Of a DNA stretch of 25,010 bases, positions 6,786 to 12,427 are shown one piece after another. The DNA is from a virus, in the IMG/VR virus record IMGVR_UViG_3300035670_001176, positions 1 to 25,010 of that record; one strand, given 5' to 3'. Under the pieces are notes generated by a model, which had not been told where the DNA came from, made no database searches, and was given only the letters and a program-made list of their open reading frames with translations. Every line of letters starts with the position of its first letter. Positions within the stretch are counted from its first letter, which is position 1. The position numbers and the translations under genes are program-made.

Positions 6786-7217
6786 ATGGCGAAAACACGC
6801 TTTGATCTGATCCCGTTTGAAGCGATCGGCGAGATCGCTGATGTTCTCGAATACGGCGCCAACAAGTACGAAGCCCATAACTGGGCGCGCGGTGCCGACT
6901 GGTCGCGCTATTTCTCAGCCCTGTGCCGACACGTCTTTGCCTGGTGGGCCGGCGAGGACAACGACCCGGAGACCGGTTTCTCGCATCTGGCCCATGCAGG
7001 GTGCAACCTGCTCTTCTTGATGACGTTTCAGCGCCGCAGCTGGGGAACGGACGATCGCTTCCATGGCCCCAAAGAAGGCGAGGTCTTCGTGAAGGACGAC
7101 GGGCGAAGTGCGGCGCGCCGGGAGATCGACGAGTTCGTTCGCTTCGTGGGCTCTGATGAGTGCAGCGGTGGCCGCAACGAATGGATCGCGTGCAACCGTG
7201 AACTGTCCCAATCCTGA
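6786..7217 (+). CDS. DUF5664 protein, probable dATP/dGTP diphosphohydrolase-type domain
   Basis: A 143-residue protein contains the motifs of the phage DUF5664 family (named in Pfam as the N-terminal domain of a dATP/dGTP diphosphohydrolase): RFDLIPFEAIGEIADVLEYG, then KYEAHNWARGADW, then CRHVFAWWAGEDNDPETGFS and HLAHAGCNLLFL. The conserved His, Glu and Asp residues could form a metal site acting on nucleotides, so a dNTP-pool role is inferred. The ATG at 6786 fits both the family start and the promoter just upstream; a longer in-frame extension to 6528 is not protein-like. It overlaps the next gene by 62 bases. Confidence 0.8.
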   Translation: MAKTRFDLIPFEAIGEIADVLEYGANKYEAHNWARGADWSRYFSALCRHVFAWWAGEDNDPETGFSHLAHAGCNLLFLMTFQRRSWGTDDRFHGPKEGEVFVKDDGRSAARREIDEFVRFVGSDECSGGRNEWIACNRELSQS

Positions 7218-7374
7218 TTGCACGGGCCCGCGCCTGGATGTGATCGAGAGCCGCTACAGCGGCGACCGGCAGCACCGCCGTCGCCGCTATGAGTGCCCAG
7301 CCTGCGGGGCCCGCTACACGACCATGGAGACGATCGTGCGGCGCGACCTCAGCCCAGCCCGAACTGCTTGTTGA
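7156..7374 (+). CDS. small NrdR-like zinc-ribbon protein (72 aa)
   Basis: From the ATG at 7156 the 72-residue product is almost entirely one zinc ribbon: Cys17 and Cys22, then DVIESRYSGD, an Arg run (HRRRRYE), Cys47 and Cys50, then RYTTMETIVRRD. This matches the N-terminal zinc ribbon of NrdR (VIDSR...RRRRxC..C..RFTTYE) without the ATP cone. It shares the ribbon with the protein at 276. A longer GTG start at 7108 is possible but would extend deeper into the DUF5664 gene. A regulatory or DNA-binding role in nucleotide metabolism is inferred. Confidence 0.7.
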   Translation: MSAAVAATNGSRATVNCPNPDCTGPRLDVIESRYSGDRQHRRRRYECPACGARYTTMETIVRRDLSPARTAC

Positions 7375-7696
7375 TCTGCTCCATGCGGCCATTGAGTGCC
7401 GCCAGCTGAGTGTTGATCATCTCGTTCATGTCCGCCCGCTGCGCGCCGGGATTGGCGCCGAACGCGCTGGCGGCCCGCGCCTGCTGCACCACGGCGGCCT
7501 GGCGCTGGGCTTCGATCTGGGCGACCTGGGCAAAAGCGTTCTGCACCTCGGGGCGGGTGATCAGTTCCGGGATCACACGCTCGACCTCTGCAATCCGGCT
7601 CGAGAGACGCTGCTTTCCGGCGACGACCATCAGGCCCTGGCCGGACAGCACGCCAATCAAGGCGGCAACGGCACCAGCCGCGAAGGCTTCCATCAT
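7349..7696 (-). CDS. membrane-anchored helical protein (115 aa)
   Basis: A 115-residue frame has an N-terminal hydrophobic helix (AFAAGAVAALIGVLSGQGLM). A long Ala/Gln/Glu helical region follows (VQNAFAQVAQIEAQRQAAVV, then LAALNGRMEQINKQFGL). The layout fits small phage virion or lysis-associated membrane proteins. It lies downstream of the lysin-like gene on the same strand, which is compatible with a lysis role but does not prove one. The two adjacent ATG codons (7696, 7693) are both possible starts. The 3' end overlaps the convergent zinc-ribbon gene by 26 bases. Confidence 0.6.
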   Translation of the reverse strand: MMEAFAAGAVAALIGVLSGQGLMVVAGKQRLSSRIAEVERVIPELITRPEVQNAFAQVAQIEAQRQAAVVQQARAASAFGANPGAQRADMNEMINTQLAALNGRMEQINKQFGLG

Positions 7697-7772
7697 GTGA
7701 CGTGGCGCACGCGGTGCGCGATAGGAGACACGCCGGCAATGTACCAGGCGAGCTTCGTTCTGCCACGCAGAG

Positions 7773-9053
7773 CTATCGCGCTCTCACTGAGTAGAGATAT
7801 TTACCTAGCACCCCGCGATCAAAGAACGCGCCCGTCTGCTTACCGGTCTCTGGATCGATCGCTGCAATGTCGTGATGGGGAGCGTAGGCATTCGGACCGC
7901 CCGGGCCCCAGCCGCCCTGGAGGTAGATACCGCGCTCGCGGTCTTTCTTGCCGTGGATAATGCGGAAGCTGCCGTCTGGGGTATGGAGCTCGGCAATGTC
8001 TCCGTAGTCAGAGGGCCTGATCTGCCCCCATCGCGCGCCACTGTCGGGCTTCAACATCAGCCCGGTGCCATCTTCATCGGCGAAGTCCCAGGCCAGGTGC
8101 TTACGCCCGGGTCGTGCTGCTCCAAAGCGACCGCCCTCCACGGTGGTCAACGCTGTGATCGGCTTGGCGCCCTGAGGCAGGGGCATCGCGGATCCACCGC
8201 TCGCCATGGGTTGAGCAGCTGTGGGATTGCTGCCGCCGCCAAGCATGGCCTGCAGGGCCTCTACTGCGCTGTCGTTCTGTCCACCGCGCTGCATGACCTG
8301 GCGCTCTTCTGGCAGCATCAGGTCCACAGCACTGATGGGCTTCATGCCCGGGAAGGCTGCGGCCGTCAGGGCTGCAATGGAGCTCTGTAGTCCCTGGAAG
8401 CGTGCGCGCGTTTCATCCGCACCGGCCATCCGTAAACTGACGTTCGCCAGGGTCTTGAGCGGGTCCGAGGCGTCGATCACCGAGCCCCTGGGCATCGTCA
8501 TCCCAGCACCAGCATCCATGCCCTGCATGGGGGATGGCCTGAGGATGCTGTTTGTGAACTCGTCCATCCAGGAGTCATCGCCGCTGCTGGGACGTCGTTG
8601 CATCGAGGAGGCCGGCATGGAGGAGCCTCCCGCCTTGTCGAACTTCGCGGAGAAGCGTTGATACAGATCGCCGCCTGGCTGCATGCGCTTGGCAGCCGAG
8701 TCGGAATTCGTTCCAAAGCTATCGGTACCGCTCTGATTGGGGTTGCCAACAAGAACAGTCCGATAGAGCTCCGTCGGTCCGTGCTCGCCGGGCTTAAAGC
8801 CACGCTGCTGGAAATACTTCAGCACATAGGGCATCTGCTCCGAGATTGTCATCTCCCGGTCTGGCAGGCCAACCTCCTTACGGGCGCCAGGGCCGAACTG
8901 GATCAAGCCTCGATACTGTCCGCCCTGGCCTCCCCAGATATTCGGATTGACGCCTGACTCCAGTTCCATTAACCCACCCAGAACGCGTGGATCGACCTGC
9001 AACTGCTGGGCAACAGCGGCAATCGCCTGCGCATCCTGGGCGGAAAGAGCCAT
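7773..9053 (-). CDS. two-domain lysin: lytic-transglycosylase-like N-terminus and M23-like C-terminus
   Basis: The N-terminal residues 1-80 resemble a soluble lytic transglycosylase/lysozyme-like fold: DPRVLGGLMELESGVNP, with the likely catalytic Glu32 in the Glu-Ser dyad, then QYRGLIQFGP as in the GLMQ motif. A long Ser/Met/Gly/Pro-rich linker covers about 130-290. The C-terminus has a spaced His/Asp set (His319 and Asp323 in HLAWD, His367 in RIIHG, His393/His394 in APHHD) that recalls the zinc site of M23 peptidases, though not in canonical form. A tail-associated or release peptidoglycan hydrolase of 426 residues is inferred. Its start lies one base after the stop of the NblA-like gene. 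Confidence 0.65.
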   Translation of the reverse strand: MALSAQDAQAIAAVAQQLQVDPRVLGGLMELESGVNPNIWGGQGGQYRGLIQFGPGARKEVGLPDREMTISEQMPYVLKYFQQRGFKPGEHGPTELYRTVLVGNPNQSGTDSFGTNSDSAAKRMQPGGDLYQRFSAKFDKAGGSSMPASSMQRRPSSGDDSWMDEFTNSILRPSPMQGMDAGAGMTMPRGSVIDASDPLKTLANVSLRMAGADETRARFQGLQSSIAALTAAAFPGMKPISAVDLMLPEERQVMQRGGQNDSAVEALQAMLGGGSNPTAAQPMASGGSAMPLPQGAKPITALTTVEGGRFGAARPGRKHLAWDFADEDGTGLMLKPDSGARWGQIRPSDYGDIAELHTPDGSFRIIHGKKDRERGIYLQGGWGPGGPNAYAPHHDIAAIDPETGKQTGAFFDRGVLGKYLYSVRAR

Positions 9054-9407
9054 CTAAAAACCTGACTCCGGGTCAGGAGTAAGGACGATCTCGTCCATGT
9101 CTAGCTCCATTGTGGCATCTTGATATTGCTCTTTGAGGTAGCGCTTTGCCTCCTCCTGGGTGGGGACAAAGCCCAGGACCTTCTCGAATTCCTCTTCCGT
9201 CTCAGGCTGCTGCCAGGGATACCTCTCTTCGAGTTTGACCATCATTCCATGGGAGCGGAAGATCCCCTCGAAGTAGGCCCTCTCCCGAAACCTGGCCTCC
9301 AAGGCTGTGCACAGTGCGTCGATGAGGTCCTCGCGGCTCATCGACTGGGCCTCCAGGGCTGTGCGTCTCAGCAGGTACTGCTGCTCCTGCTTCAGCTCCT
9401 CGTCCAT
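9054..9407 (-). CDS. NblA/Ycf18-like protein with C-terminal extension
   Basis: From the ATG at 9407 (117 residues; CCAGGGCG nine bases upstream) the first 55 residues read EELKQEQQYLLRRTALEAQ then SMSREDLIDALCTALEARF. This follows the NblA pattern: EQQF, LR, a hydrophobic helix, MSREQ, a second helix, and RE with an aromatic residue. NblA adapters direct ClpC-dependent degradation of cyanobacterial phycobilisomes and are known in some freshwater cyanophages. About 60 extra residues follow (ETEEEFEKVLGFVPTQEEAK), making it twice the usual NblA length of about 60. Identity to NblA is modest, so a wider family of small cyanobacterial helical-pair proteins is an alternative. The ATG at 9416 is also possible. 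Confidence 0.5.
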   Translation of the reverse strand: MDEELKQEQQYLLRRTALEAQSMSREDLIDALCTALEARFRERAYFEGIFRSHGMMVKLEERYPWQQPETEEEFEKVLGFVPTQEEAKRYLKEQYQDATMELDMDEIVLTPDPESGF

Positions 9408-9774
9408 CCCGATCATCGCCCTGGATCCATTCTCGCGATGGCCGCAACCACGCCTCAATTCTGGCGGCTCGACCGGCACAGTAGAAGTCCTGCTGAGAGT
9501 ACCAGGAGCGCCAATCCCTGGCTGACCCTTTGCGCTCGTTGCAGCAGCGGCACGCCGGCACCAGGTTCGACCGTAGGGAAGACCCCCCGAAGGTCCTCGG
9601 TCGCACGTGATCCAACGTCAAAGGGATCGGTGTCCCTGCCGCGTCATGACTTTTGCCGCAGTAGGCGCAACCTCCCCATTCGTTCTTGATGGAGTCCCGG
9701 AATCGGCGGCGGGCCGCTCTGGGCGAGAGGTCGACAAGGTTGAACACATAGTTCTCCCAGTGCTCGGCCAGCAT
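9202..9774 (-). CDS. HNH endonuclease (McrA type); last third overlaps the NblA-like gene
   Basis: The 190-residue frame carries a clear HNH domain: Cys36 and Cys39 (CAYCGK), LTLDHVRPRTFGG with Asp55-His56, Asn70, and Cys75/Cys78 in ACRCCNERKG. Such enzymes nick or cut DNA, and in phages act in packaging or homing. Protein-like sequence ends near residue 115 (ARIEAWLRPSREW). The remaining roughly 75 residues are read in a different frame across the NblA-like gene and look like shadow sequence. Either the true overlap is long, or a stop/frameshift has been lost. It starts divergently from the excisionase-like gene. Confidence 0.7.
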   Translation of the reverse strand: MLAEHWENYVFNLVDLSPRAARRRFRDSIKNEWGGCAYCGKSHDAAGTPIPLTLDHVRPRTFGGSSLRSNLVPACRCCNERKGSARDWRSWYSQQDFYCAGRAARIEAWLRPSREWIQGDDRDGRGAEAGAAVPAETHSPGGPVDEPRGPHRRTVHSLGGQVSGEGLLRGDLPLPWNDGQTRREVSLAAA

Positions 9775-9910
9775 CCAGCTGCTTCTGCTGCAGGAAGCCT
9801 AGGAGCGCTTCTTGACATGCATCTCACGCGCCTCGCTAGGTGCTCTAGCATCGTGGCTTGCGCGCTGCGCGCCAGGGCATACACTGGCGACGTTCCGAGC
9901 TCACCGCCCG

Positions 9911-10147
9911 ATGGCGACGCGCTACCTGTTGACGGTCGCAGAGGCAGCAGATGCCCTGGGTGTCAGCGAGCGTCACGTCAAGAACCTGATCCAGGAGGCG
10001 ACCGCCTGCAGGCGTTCCCGCTGGAAGTTCGGCCGCGAGCTGATCGACCTGGCGCCCCTTGGCTCAAGCCGCCGCATGGTGCGGATCAATCTGGCGGCGG
10101 TGGTGCCGAACCTTTCAGCAGCGCCCGCTCCGCCGCCTCCGCAATGA
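9911..10147 (+). CDS. excisionase-like DNA-binding protein (78 aa)
   Basis: From the ATG at 9911 the product opens with YLLTVAEAADALGVSERHVK, the winged-helix/MerR-like HTH pattern of excisionases and the HTH_17 family. NLIQEATACRRSRWKFGREL follows, and the protein ends in a Pro-rich tail. It converges on, and overlaps by 62 bases, the integrase gene on the other strand. In temperate phages small HTH proteins beside the integrase steer excision. The assignment as Xis is inferred from the fold pattern and the neighbour. A longer upstream start (9812) adds unconvincing sequence. Confidence 0.65.
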   Translation: MATRYLLTVAEAADALGVSERHVKNLIQEATACRRSRWKFGRELIDLAPLGSSRRMVRINLAAVVPNLSAAPAPPPPQ

Positions 10148-11108
10148 GGTGCGGCTGGACGTGCGCCCGGTAGGTCCGGGAATGCTGAAGCGGCGAATGT
10201 CCCATGAGCCGGCTGGCCGTGTAGATGTCCAGGCTGCTGCCGCCCTCGCGCCACAGCCGACCCGCGTACGCATGCCGTAGGGCGTAAGGCCGATAGGGCA
10301 ATGAGAGCTTCCGCAGCTCCTTGGAGACCCACTTTGCGGTCTGGTCGTTGCGGGCGGGCTCGCTGGTCAACATCGGCCGCAACCGCCGATTCCTCAGATC
10401 GAAAAGCGCAACCCACTCTCTGGGGACCGGGATGACCGTGCGAAATCCCGTCTTTGTGCGTTCCTGCACCTGCAGGTAGTCGCGCTCGAGGAACTCTGTG
10501 CTCTCAATCTCGTGCGGCCTGAGGCCATAGGTGGCCATCATTCCGAAATACCAGCGGGCGGGTTCTTGGGCGCTGTTCACCCAGGCGATGATCTCCTCGT
10601 CCGTGGGGACCGCGACCAGTTCCGCCTGCCCGTACGTCGGTACCGGCACCTCCGGGAAGGGGACGTCGACCAGGCGGCTGAGATGCTTGAGCAGGTAGTA
10701 GAGCTCCTTATAGCTGCAGGAGCTCCGCTCATAGCGCTGCAGAGCCGCCGCCATTGAATCGGAGCTGCAGCGGCTGGCGGGCGGAATCTGCCGCAGCCGC
10801 CCCAGGTAGTTGATCTCCCAGGTCGACTCGGAGGTGCGGCCCAGGACGACCCGGGCCCGGTACAGCTTGGCGATGGCCTCACGCCAGCTGATGCCCTCCT
10901 CCTCATCACGCCAGTAGGACCACTGGAAGGTCCCGGTGTCCAGCTGCCGCTGGAGGGTCTTGAGCTGCTTGGCCGCCGTGCGTCGATTGACCGGCGTGTC
11001 GTCCAGCCGCAGGGGGATCCGGGTCTGCATGAGACCCGGGCTGCCGTCGCGGCGCGGGACCTTGGCCAGCAGGTACAGCTTGCCCCGATGGATGTTGACG
11101 GAGGCCAT
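10086..11108 (-). CDS. int: tyrosine-recombinase integrase
   Basis: This 340-residue protein has an N-terminal Arm/core-binding region and a C-terminal catalytic domain. The catalytic residues in order are Arg197 (MATYGLRPHEIES), Lys219 (ERTKTGFRT), the box II segment YALRHAYAGR with Arg278 and Tyr275 in place of the more usual His, His304 (LMGHSP) and the nucleophile Tyr313 (HSRTYRAH). It would integrate and excise the phage genome at att sites. No att core is visible here without the host junction. The start at 11108 leaves about 58 bases to the next gene, holding the dyad at 11149. This makes the element temperate or recently so. Confidence 0.93.
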   Translation of the reverse strand: MASVNIHRGKLYLLAKVPRRDGSPGLMQTRIPLRLDDTPVNRRTAAKQLKTLQRQLDTGTFQWSYWRDEEEGISWREAIAKLYRARVVLGRTSESTWEINYLGRLRQIPPASRCSSDSMAAALQRYERSSCSYKELYYLLKHLSRLVDVPFPEVPVPTYGQAELVAVPTDEEIIAWVNSAQEPARWYFGMMATYGLRPHEIESTEFLERDYLQVQERTKTGFRTVIPVPREWVALFDLRNRRLRPMLTSEPARNDQTAKWVSKELRKLSLPYRPYALRHAYAGRLWREGGSSLDIYTASRLMGHSPLQHSRTYRAHVQPHLIAEAAERALLKGSAPPPPD

Positions 11109-11148
11109 GGGCGAATACGACTTTTACGGAAGGCCGAGTTGCACCTGA

Positions 11149-11163
11149 TGTACAGGTGGTACA
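11149..11163. promoter_or_regulatory. dyad TGTAC-N5-GTACA upstream of the integrase, possible operator
   Basis: TGTACAGGTGGTACA is a perfect 5-base inverted repeat with a 5-base spacer. It overlaps a second pair, CACCTG (11142-11147) and CAGGTG (11153-11158). It lies 41 bases upstream of the integrase ATG and just after the stop of the preceding small gene, where an operator for lysogeny control or a recombinase arm site would be expected. It does not fit the cyanobacterial LexA box as I recall it, because the spacer is one base too long. Confidence 0.35.
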
Positions 11164-11166
11164 TAC

Positions 11167-11334
11167 CTAGCCCACTTCCGTGCCCTTGTCCGCCCCTCCT
11201 TGCCCTTGATCCTGGATCGAGGCGTCCGTCAGATCGCCTGCAGCGCAGGCATCCTGGGCTTTACGCCTGTCCAGGACTGCAAGGTAAAGATTCTCGTCAA
11301 TTTCCCGGATGTCGTATTGCCGCCCCAGTCGCAC
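11167..11334 (-). CDS. small hypothetical protein (55 aa), GTG start
   Basis: An open frame from GTG at 11334 (or TTG at 11337) to TAG at 11167-11169 encodes a protein-like peptide: RLGRQYDIREIDENLYLAVL, then DRRKAQDACAAGDLTDAS, with an acidic/Gln-rich tail. It is in the same frame as the preceding gene, separated only by that gene's TGA and two or three codons. It could therefore be a separate small gene, the product of stop read-through, or the remnant of a longer protein. No family recognised. Confidence 0.5.
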   Translation of the reverse strand: MRLGRQYDIREIDENLYLAVLDRRKAQDACAAGDLTDASIQDQGQGGADKGTEVG

Positions 11335-11343
11335 CAAGGCTTC

Positions 11344-11595
11344 TCAGGAATCGTACATCGCCTGTTCATTGCGCTCACTGCGAGCCACTTCCAGGCCGCT
11401 CTCCAGGATGGGCCTCAGCACTCCGGGCGAGGGGTAGTGCCGCAACAGGGCGCGGGCCTCTCCCCGGATTTCGCGGGACACCCTGGGCATGGCAGACGGG
11501 GTGCACAGCCGGGCCAGGAACTCCCGGGTGGCGATCACGGCACTGATCTGCTGCACCTTGGTGCTGACAGCGAAGCGGACGAGCTCTTGAGGCAT
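11344..11595 (-). CDS. BPSL0761-like hypothetical protein (83 aa)
   Basis: The ATG at 11595 overlaps the preceding stop (ATGA), giving 83 residues. The core (VIATREFLARL, then VSREIRGEARALLRHYPSPG) matches the pattern of BPSL0761-family small proteins (TREFL..., VR..A..LLRHYP), whose function is unknown. A much longer in-frame upstream extension overlaps the neighbour and is not protein-like. Translational coupling to the 11843 gene suggests related roles. Confidence 0.65.
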   Translation of the reverse strand: MPQELVRFAVSTKVQQISAVIATREFLARLCTPSAMPRVSREIRGEARALLRHYPSPGVLRPILESGLEVARSERNEQAMYDS

Positions 11596-11843
11596 CAGGC
11601 CGCTCCCTGCGCATGAATGACCACGCCACGGCCGCCCTCTTCGTGCCAGCTGCGGGTCAGGGCCTCCAGGACCACGGACCCGAACTCGTAGCGGTACTTG
11701 TCCGCCAGGCCGGTGTAGAGGCTGTGAGAGGGGTGCGCAGGGTCCTGACGGCCGTCCAGGTGATAGAGCCACTCCAGCAGGGCGGCGCGGTTCAGGCCGT
11801 AGCGAGAAAGCTCCGGCAAGGGGAGGTCAGTGCTGCTGTCCAC
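11595..11843 (-). CDS. hypothetical protein (82 aa), GTG start
   Basis: The frame opens with GTG at 11843; no ATG is available in frame. The product is soluble and compact: LSRYGLNRAALLEWLYHLDG, then RQDPAHPSHSLYTGLADKYR, then FGSVVLEALTRSWHEEGGRG. Its TGA overlaps the next ATG. No domain is recognised. Its position next to the integrase suggests an accessory or lysogeny-module gene, but that is only positional. Confidence 0.6.
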   Translation of the reverse strand: MDSSTDLPLPELSRYGLNRAALLEWLYHLDGRQDPAHPSHSLYTGLADKYRYEFGSVVLEALTRSWHEEGGRGVVIHAQGAA

Positions 11844-11894
11844 GATTGAGACGCATGGGTCGCAAAGGTAGCAACTGCGAGGCCCGGAGAGTTA

Positions 11895-11912
11895 GCGCCG
11901 CTGAAGCGGCGC
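11895..11912 (-). terminator. GC-rich hairpin after the last gene of the minus-strand virion block
   Basis: GCGCCGC-TTCA-GCGGCGC (minus-strand sense) is a perfect 7-bp stem two bases after the TAG of the small gene at 11915. It closes the run of tail and DGR genes. The following bases (TAACTCTCC) contain few T residues, so intrinsic termination would be weak. The plus-strand form has a TGAA loop. Confidence 0.45.
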
Positions 11913-11914
11913 GC

Positions 11915-12013
11915 CTAGGAAGCAGTCACCCATGCTTCATTGACGTCCGGCGTATTGGGATCGTCGCCGACATACCGCCCTAACTCGCTGCGCGCTCGAG
12001 TTAGGGCGGTCAC
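11915..12013 (-). CDS. 32-residue peptide, GTG start overlapping the upstream stop
   Basis: GTG at 12011-12013 overlaps the TGA of the gene before it (GTGA), and the frame runs to TAG at 11915-11917. The peptide is MTALTRARSELGRY followed by VGDDPNTPDVNEAWVTAS, which is coherent and unlike a random frame. The start-stop overlap supports translation. Most of its first half is also a perfect inverted repeat (11975-12009), so RNA structure could control or compete with its translation. Function unknown. Confidence 0.45.
   Translation of the reverse strand: MTALTRARSELGRYVGDDPNTPDVNEAWVTAS
11975..12009. repeat. perfect 13-bp inverted repeat with 9-base loop
   Basis: CCGCCCTAACTCG (11975-11987) and CGAGTTAGGGCGG (11997-12009) are exact complements around a 9-base loop, CTGCGCGCT. 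It touches the stop codon of the 12010 gene and lies inside the 32-residue frame. It would form a very stable hairpin in RNA from either strand, or a cruciform. A terminator, a coupling hairpin or a recombinase site are possible roles. Confidence 0.8.
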
Positions 12014-12423
12014 TTTCCCAGGGCCTCTTGGACCTCCTCCAGAGTCGGGAAGGGATGATCCGCTTTGACCTGTAGACAGGCCAGTCGGTAAGCCTCAACC
12101 TGCTCGGCGTCACCCTTGGCTACTGCGTCGAGGTAATCGGTTGCTGGCGGGTATTCCGCAGCCCGTTGCAGCCGGATGCCATGCTTCCGTGCTTCGAGGA
12201 CATCAGTGGCGTAATCGCCCTCGGGGAGATCAGCGCCGGCCAGAGCGGCTTCAAGGTCGTGCTGGAACAGCGTGAGGCTGAACACCTCGTAGCCGGTGTA
12301 ACTGGCGTCGCCAGAGGCGTCTTCCTCTACCGTCACCCCAAGAGGAACGATCCAGCCACCATCGACTGGGCGGGGCTTAGGGGGTGTAGAGCCAAAAGAG
12401 GCAGCTGTCATTGCGCCTGACAT
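12010..12423 (-). CDS. tail-assembly-chaperone-like protein (137 aa)
   Basis: This 137-residue acidic protein starts four bases after the reverse-transcriptase stop, with GCAGGT seven bases before the ATG. Its last third (AAEYPPATDYLDAVAKGD, then AEQVEAYRLACLQVKADHPF) resembles the C-terminus of phage tail-fibre assembly and XkdW-type proteins (P-x-Y-x-D-x-x-A-x-G...Y...C-x-x-V-K-x-x-x-P). Its place after the receptor-protein/DGR genes supports a role in tail assembly. It is not Avd-like: Avd is a basic four-helix protein and this one is acidic with beta-rich N-terminal sequence (GGWIVPLGVTVEED). Confidence 0.5.
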   Translation of the reverse strand: MSGAMTAASFGSTPPKPRPVDGGWIVPLGVTVEEDASGDASYTGYEVFSLTLFQHDLEAALAGADLPEGDYATDVLEARKHGIRLQRAAEYPPATDYLDAVAKGDAEQVEAYRLACLQVKADHPFPTLEEVQEALGK

Positions 12424-12427
12424 AACG

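Noticed and set aside
6786-7217. Evidence for a 2-aminoadenine (Z) genome as in cyanophage S-2L
   Set aside because: Only a DUF5664 protein is present; no PurZ, MazZ or DatZ homologue is visible in this window.
9812-9840. TTGACA box upstream of the excisionase-like gene as a promoter
   Set aside because: The -35 is perfect but no acceptable -10 lies 16-19 bases downstream (GCTAGG at 17), so the promoter is not supported.
11149-11163. LexA (SOS) box upstream of the integrase
   Set aside because: The spacer between the GTAC half-sites is one base longer than the cyanobacterial consensus I recall; kept only as a generic dyad.
12010-12423. Possible Avd accessory protein next to the reverse transcriptase
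   Set aside because: Avd is a small basic four-helix protein; this one is acidic with a beta-rich N-terminus and a C-terminus like tail-assembly proteins.
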